Below, piece after piece: positions 60,851-64,000 of a stretch of 64,000 nucleotides of DNA. Below the pieces are notes generated by a model that was not told where the DNA came from, did no database searches, and saw only the letters and a list, made by a program, of their open reading frames with translations. The translations under genes were made by a program, and so were the position numbers. The stretch's first letter is position 1. Each line of letters opens with the position of its first letter. This DNA comes from DASYPQ01 sp036006425 (GTDB lineage: Bacteria > Planctomycetota > UBA1135 > GCA-002686595), in contig DASYPQ010000011.1 of the NCBI GenBank assembly GCA_036006425.1, forward strand, positions 1 through 64,000. The letters are read 5' to 3'.

Positions 60851-61435
60851 ATGGCGATCACCCGCGACGAAGCCTGGACGCAGCTCTGCGAATGGACGAA
60901 GACGGACGCGTTGCGCAAGCACGCGCGCGCCGTCGAGCTCGTGATGCGCGCTGCGGCGACGCGGTACGCGGGCGGTGCCGCGGACGAGGAACGGTTCGGG
61001 ATCGCCGGCATGCTCCACGACGCCGACTACGAGGCCTGGCCCGAGGAGCATCCGAAGAAGATCGTCGGCTGGCTGCGCGAGCGCGGCGAGGAGGAGATCG
61101 CCCACGCGGTCTCGGCCCACTACACGAAGTGGAACGTTCCCTACGAGACGAAGCTCGACCGCGCGCTGCTCGCGTGTGACGAGCTCACCGGTTTCGTCGG
61201 AGCCTGCTGTCTCGTGCGGCCCGACGGGATCGCATCGCTGGAGCCGAAGAGCGTCCTCAAGAAGCTCAAGGACAAGGGCTTTGCTGCGAAGGTCGAGCGC
61301 TCGGAGGTGACCGCGGGCGCGGAGCTCCTCGGCGTCGATCTCGCCGCGCATGTCGCGTTCGTCATCGAGGCCTTGCGGCCCCACGCCGCCGAGCTCGGGC
61401 TGCGCGGGCGCGAGGCTTCCGCGACGCAGACTTGA
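60851..61435 (+). CDS. HD-domain phosphohydrolase-like protein
   Basis: A 194-residue soluble protein with an HD fold: H24 in 'RKHARAVELVM', the HD pair H56-D57 in 'AGMLHDADYEAW', a further His in 'AHAVSAHYTKWNVP', and a later Asp in 'LLACDELTGF'. This is the metal-binding pattern of HD hydrolases that act on nucleotides or RNA ends. The substrate is unknown. Its stop overlaps the TTG start of the next gene. Confidence 0.82.
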   Translation: MAITRDEAWTQLCEWTKTDALRKHARAVELVMRAAATRYAGGAADEERFGIAGMLHDADYEAWPEEHPKKIVGWLRERGEEEIAHAVSAHYTKWNVPYETKLDRALLACDELTGFVGACCLVRPDGIASLEPKSVLKKLKDKGFAAKVERSEVTAGAELLGVDLAAHVAFVIEALRPHAAELGLRGREASATQT

Positions 61436-62997
61436 GCACTACGAGCGCGGTCTCCCGCGCGATGCAATCCATGTCCGTCCTCGTCGCTGCGCTGTTCGCC
61501 CTCGTGGGACCGTCCGGGGGCTGGGAGTTCGTCGAACGCTCGACCGTGAGCCCAGGCCCGGCGATCTGCTGCGAGATCGCCTGCGCTCCCTCCGGCGTCG
61601 TCCACGTCGCCTACCAGGATCAGAGCATCGGCACCGACCCCGCGACGGTCGTGCAATGGACGGGCGCCGCGTGGGAGCTCGTCGGTCCGCGCGGCGGCGC
61701 GAGCATTCGCCAGGCCTGGTACGACCAGCTCGCCTTCGACGGAGGCGGCGCGCCCCTGCTCGCGTGCCGCGACTACGGCATCGGGGGAAGGCTCGGGGTG
61801 CGGCGCATGGACGTGGCGTCGGGGATCTGGCGCGACGTCGGCGCGATCGGGCCGAGCCCGGGCGAGGCGCACTACACCGACATCGCGACGGCCCGCGACG
61901 GATCGACGTACGTCGTCTTCGCCGATCGCACGACGACGCCGATCGATCGAGCGACCGTGATGCGCTTCTCCGGAGGCGTGTGGAGCTTGGTCGGCGCGCC
62001 CGGGATCAGCGCGGCGGAAGCGCAGTACGCGACGATCGCACTCGACGCGAACGACGTGCCGACGATCGCGTTCGCCGATCGCAGCCACCCCGACGGATCG
62101 CAGATCGGTCGCGTCAGCGTGATGCGTTACGACGGCGCGGCGCAGGCGTGGAGCTTCGTCGGACCGCCGGGATTCACGCCGACGGGCGGCCTGAACGCGC
62201 GACTCGCGTTCGACCGGAGCGGCGCGCCCTGCCTCGTCTACCAGGAGTACCACATCGCGCTCCGCGTCATGCGCTTCGACGGCGCGCAGTGGAACGCGAT
62301 CGGCGGATCGGCTTCGGGCACCGACCGGCCGACGGTCGAGACGGAAGGGTGGCGGCAGTGGCTCTCGCTCGCGTTCGACAGCCAGAACGCGCCCTACGTC
62401 GCCTACGAGCTCCTCGACCTCGGCCGCCGCGCGTCGGTGCGCCGCTTCGACGGTGCGCAGTGGTCGCTCGTCGGCGCGCCCGGGTTCACTCCGCCGAACG
62501 CGGACTACCTCGCGATGACGGTCGATGCTTTCGACGTGCCGTGGATCGTGTTCCGCGACTGGAGCGACGGCAATCGGGCGGCCGTGATGCGCTACGCGCC
62601 GTCGCCGACGAGCTACTGCACGGCGTCGATCGACCACCTCGGCTGCGCGCCGCACATCGCCACCCGCACCGGGACGATCTTCGCGGCCGGAGCGCTGAAT
62701 CAGGGGACCGGCGCGCTCTTCTACGGATTGCGTCCGGGACGCGTGCCGTTCGAAGGCGGCGTGCTGTGCATCGCGCCGCGCTTCCACGCGATCAAGCTCG
62801 TGCGCCCCGAGGGGAGCGCGGCCGGGTTCGACTGCACCGGGACGCTCGCGTTCGACTTCGACGCGTGGGTCCAGAGCGGCGCCGATCCGACGCTCGTGCC
62901 GGGCACGACCGTCTTCGCGCAGTTCTGGTACCGCGACCCGTTCCTGCCGGCCGGTGCGGGGCTCACGGACGCGATCCGCTTCACGATCGGGTTGTGA
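61432..62997 (+). CDS. Secreted propeller-like repeat protein with Cys-containing C-terminal module
   Basis: The 521-residue protein has a hydrophobic N-terminal segment and at least five similar repeats around W-[SE]-[LF]-V-G-x-P-G followed by L-A-F-D-like strands ('WSLVGAPGISAAEAQ', 'WSFVGPPGFTPTGGLNA', 'WSLVGAPGFTPPNADY'). These are spaced as in a beta-propeller. The C-terminal about 120 residues ('YCTASIDHLGCAPHI', 'FAQFWYRDPFLPAG') form a module related to the tail of the 46138 protein. The TTG at 61432 overlaps the upstream TGA; ATG 61462 is in frame. It is exported; its role at the cell surface is unknown. Confidence 0.7.
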   Translation: MSTTSAVSRAMQSMSVLVAALFALVGPSGGWEFVERSTVSPGPAICCEIACAPSGVVHVAYQDQSIGTDPATVVQWTGAAWELVGPRGGASIRQAWYDQLAFDGGGAPLLACRDYGIGGRLGVRRMDVASGIWRDVGAIGPSPGEAHYTDIATARDGSTYVVFADRTTTPIDRATVMRFSGGVWSLVGAPGISAAEAQYATIALDANDVPTIAFADRSHPDGSQIGRVSVMRYDGAAQAWSFVGPPGFTPTGGLNARLAFDRSGAPCLVYQEYHIALRVMRFDGAQWNAIGGSASGTDRPTVETEGWRQWLSLAFDSQNAPYVAYELLDLGRRASVRRFDGAQWSLVGAPGFTPPNADYLAMTVDAFDVPWIVFRDWSDGNRAAVMRYAPSPTSYCTASIDHLGCAPHIATRTGTIFAAGALNQGTGALFYGLRPGRVPFEGGVLCIAPRFHAIKLVRPEGSAAGFDCTGTLAFDFDAWVQSGADPTLVPGTTVFAQFWYRDPFLPAGAGLTDAIRFTIGL

Positions 62998-63026
62998 TCG
63001 GGAGGGCGGACGGGCATCCTGCTCGC

Positions 63027-64000
63027 GTGATCCGCACGTCGACGCTCGTCTCGCTGTGCCTCGTCGCCTGTGCGACTCCGCCGCCCTCCGCGGCGCAGAC
63101 GGCATCGAACGCGAGCGCGCTCGTGCTGACGGGCGCGCACGTCCTCGACGAGCGCGGCGCGGGTTGGATCGACGGCTCCGACGTCCTCGTCGTCGGCTCG
63201 AAGATCGAGAGAATCGGTCCCGCGAGCTCGCTCGCCGCGCCCGCGGACGCGCGCCGGATCGACCTCGGCGGTCGCTACCTCGTCCCCGGGCTGATCGATC
63301 TCCATTCGCACCTCCTGCTCCATCCCTACGACGAGACGCCGTGGGACGACCAGGTGCTCAAGGAGTCGCTCGAGTTGCGCACGATCCGCGCGACGGTCGC
63401 GGCGAAGACGACGGTGGAAGCCGGCTTCACGACGCTGCGCGATCTCGGGACGGAAGGCGCCGCATTCGCGGACGTCGCGCTCCGCGACGCGATCGCGAAG
63501 GGGATGATCCCCGGTCCGCGGATCTTCGCGACGACGCGCGCGATCGTGGCGACGGGCTGCTACGGGCCGGGCGGGGGGTTCGATCCGCGCTGGAGCGTCC
63601 CGAAGGGCGCGCAGGAAGCGAGCGGCGTCGCCGAGGTGCGCAAGGCCGTGCGCGAGCAGATCGCGGCGGGCGCAGACTGGATCAAGGTGTACGCGGACTA
63701 CCGCCGCGCGAAGGGGAGTCCGGCGACGCCGACGTTCTCGCAGGAGGAGCTCGACGCGCTCGTCGACGAGGCGCGCAGCGCCGGGCGGCCGGTCGCCGCG
63801 CACGCGGCGACGGACGAAGGCATCCGTCGCGCAGTGGTCGCGGGCGTGAAGACGATCGAGCACGGAACGGGCGTGAGCGACGCGACGCTCGCGCTGATGA
63901 AGGAGAAGAACGTCGTCCTGTGCCCCACGCTCGCCGCGACGGAGGCGGTGACGCGCTACGCCGGCTGGAAAGCGGGCGAGTCGGACCCGCCGGCGATCGT
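63027..64000 (+). CDS. Amidohydrolase lipoprotein, 3' truncated
   Basis: The frame is open to the end of the window. From GTG 63027 the product has a lipoprotein-like signal ('LVSLCLVAC'), a first beta-sandwich ('ALVLTGAHVLDERGAGWIDG') and 'PGLIDLHSHLLLHP' with the HxH metal motif intact, then 'TTLRDLGTEG'. This matches imidazolonepropionase/prolidase-type amidohydrolases of bacterial envelopes. It differs from the two degenerate amidohydrolases at 28077-32500 in keeping HxH in its first domain. The C-terminus is outside the window. Confidence 0.85.
   Translation, partial: MIRTSTLVSLCLVACATPPPSAAQTASNASALVLTGAHVLDERGAGWIDGSDVLVVGSKIERIGPASSLAAPADARRIDLGGRYLVPGLIDLHSHLLLHPYDETPWDDQVLKESLELRTIRATVAAKTTVEAGFTTLRDLGTEGAAFADVALRDAIAKGMIPGPRIFATTRAIVATGCYGPGGGFDPRWSVPKGAQEASGVAEVRKAVREQIAAGADWIKVYADYRRAKGSPATPTFSQEELDALVDEARSAGRPVAAHAATDEGIRRAVVAGVKTIEHGTGVSDATLALMKEKNVVLCPTLAATEAVTRYAGWKAGESDPPAI

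Noticed and set aside
1..64000. CRISPR arrays, insertion sequences, prophage, tRNA or rRNA genes
   Set aside because: Scanned by eye on both strands; no spaced direct repeats, transposase, integrase, attachment sites or tRNA-like T-loop/acceptor patterns were found. A covariance-model search would be decisive for RNAs.

Overview
The window is about 64 kb of very GC-rich, gene-dense bacterial chromosome. Coding covers nearly all of it on both strands, with short gaps and many start/stop overlaps. No plasmid, phage, transposon or CRISPR signature was found, and no rRNA or tRNA. The content suggests a free-living aerobic or facultative member of the Planctomycetota, probably outside the classical cultured orders. 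Three signs point there: secreted proteins ending in a Cys-containing C-terminal module typical of that phylum, C-termini of the LK-x-LGY type, and AlkP-superfamily enzymes beside small ribbon-helix-helix-like proteins. The assignment is inferred from protein style; no marker RNA is present.

Layout. 1-6571: the 3' half of a complex I operon (nuoI partial, J, K, L, M, N), with a His-rich insert in NuoL. 6575-11698 (minus): a PEP-CTERM/exosortase-type glycosyltransferase, prmA and a DinG-like helicase. 12020-15717: topA and a leucine/branched-chain amino-acid dehydrogenase. 15714-21037: a protein kinase-like gene, a small lipoprotein, an archaeal-type methionine aminopeptidase (plus strand) and mutS (minus). 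21113-23483: a three-lipoprotein operon of the COG3014-YcfL-LpoB type, ended by a strong hairpin. 23806-26928: an NAD-dependent sugar epimerase, ATP-type PEP carboxykinase and a TPR protein. 26935-27951 (minus): a SufT-like protein and an RluA-type pseudouridine synthase. 28077-32500: two secreted amidohydrolase-like proteins, both with degenerate domains. 32513-34926: small proteins, a LOG-family nucleotide hydrolase and two lipoproteins.

The most interesting stretch is 35035-45451. It holds ATP sulfurylase (sat), APS kinase (cysC) and a convergent CysQ-type PAP phosphatase: the genes that make PAPS and remove its PAP by-product. No APS/PAPS reductase or sulfite reductase is in view. Interleaved are three AlkP-superfamily hydrolases, a three-helix membrane protein of unknown function, a GNAT enzyme and two paralogous ribbon-helix-helix-like small proteins near the two ends. 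The first of these sits on three tandem 11-bp repeats that look like its own operator. A regulated sulfation or sulfonucleotide system acting at the membrane is the hypothesis put forward; the substrate and any sulfotransferase are not visible.

45565-64000: a peroxiredoxin; a large secreted beta-propeller/cytochrome-like protein with two CxxCH motifs; TPR, rhodanese, adhesin-like repeat and FIST proteins (minus strand); 2-oxoacid:ferredoxin oxidoreductase korAB; a secreted carboxypeptidase-regulatory-like protein; a branched-chain aminotransferase; a HEAT-repeat protein; an HD-domain protein; a secreted propeller-like protein; and the start of a third amidohydrolase that runs off the window. 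The branched-chain aminotransferase, leucine dehydrogenase and 2-oxoacid oxidoreductase are compatible with amino-acid oxidation feeding PEP carboxykinase and complex I.
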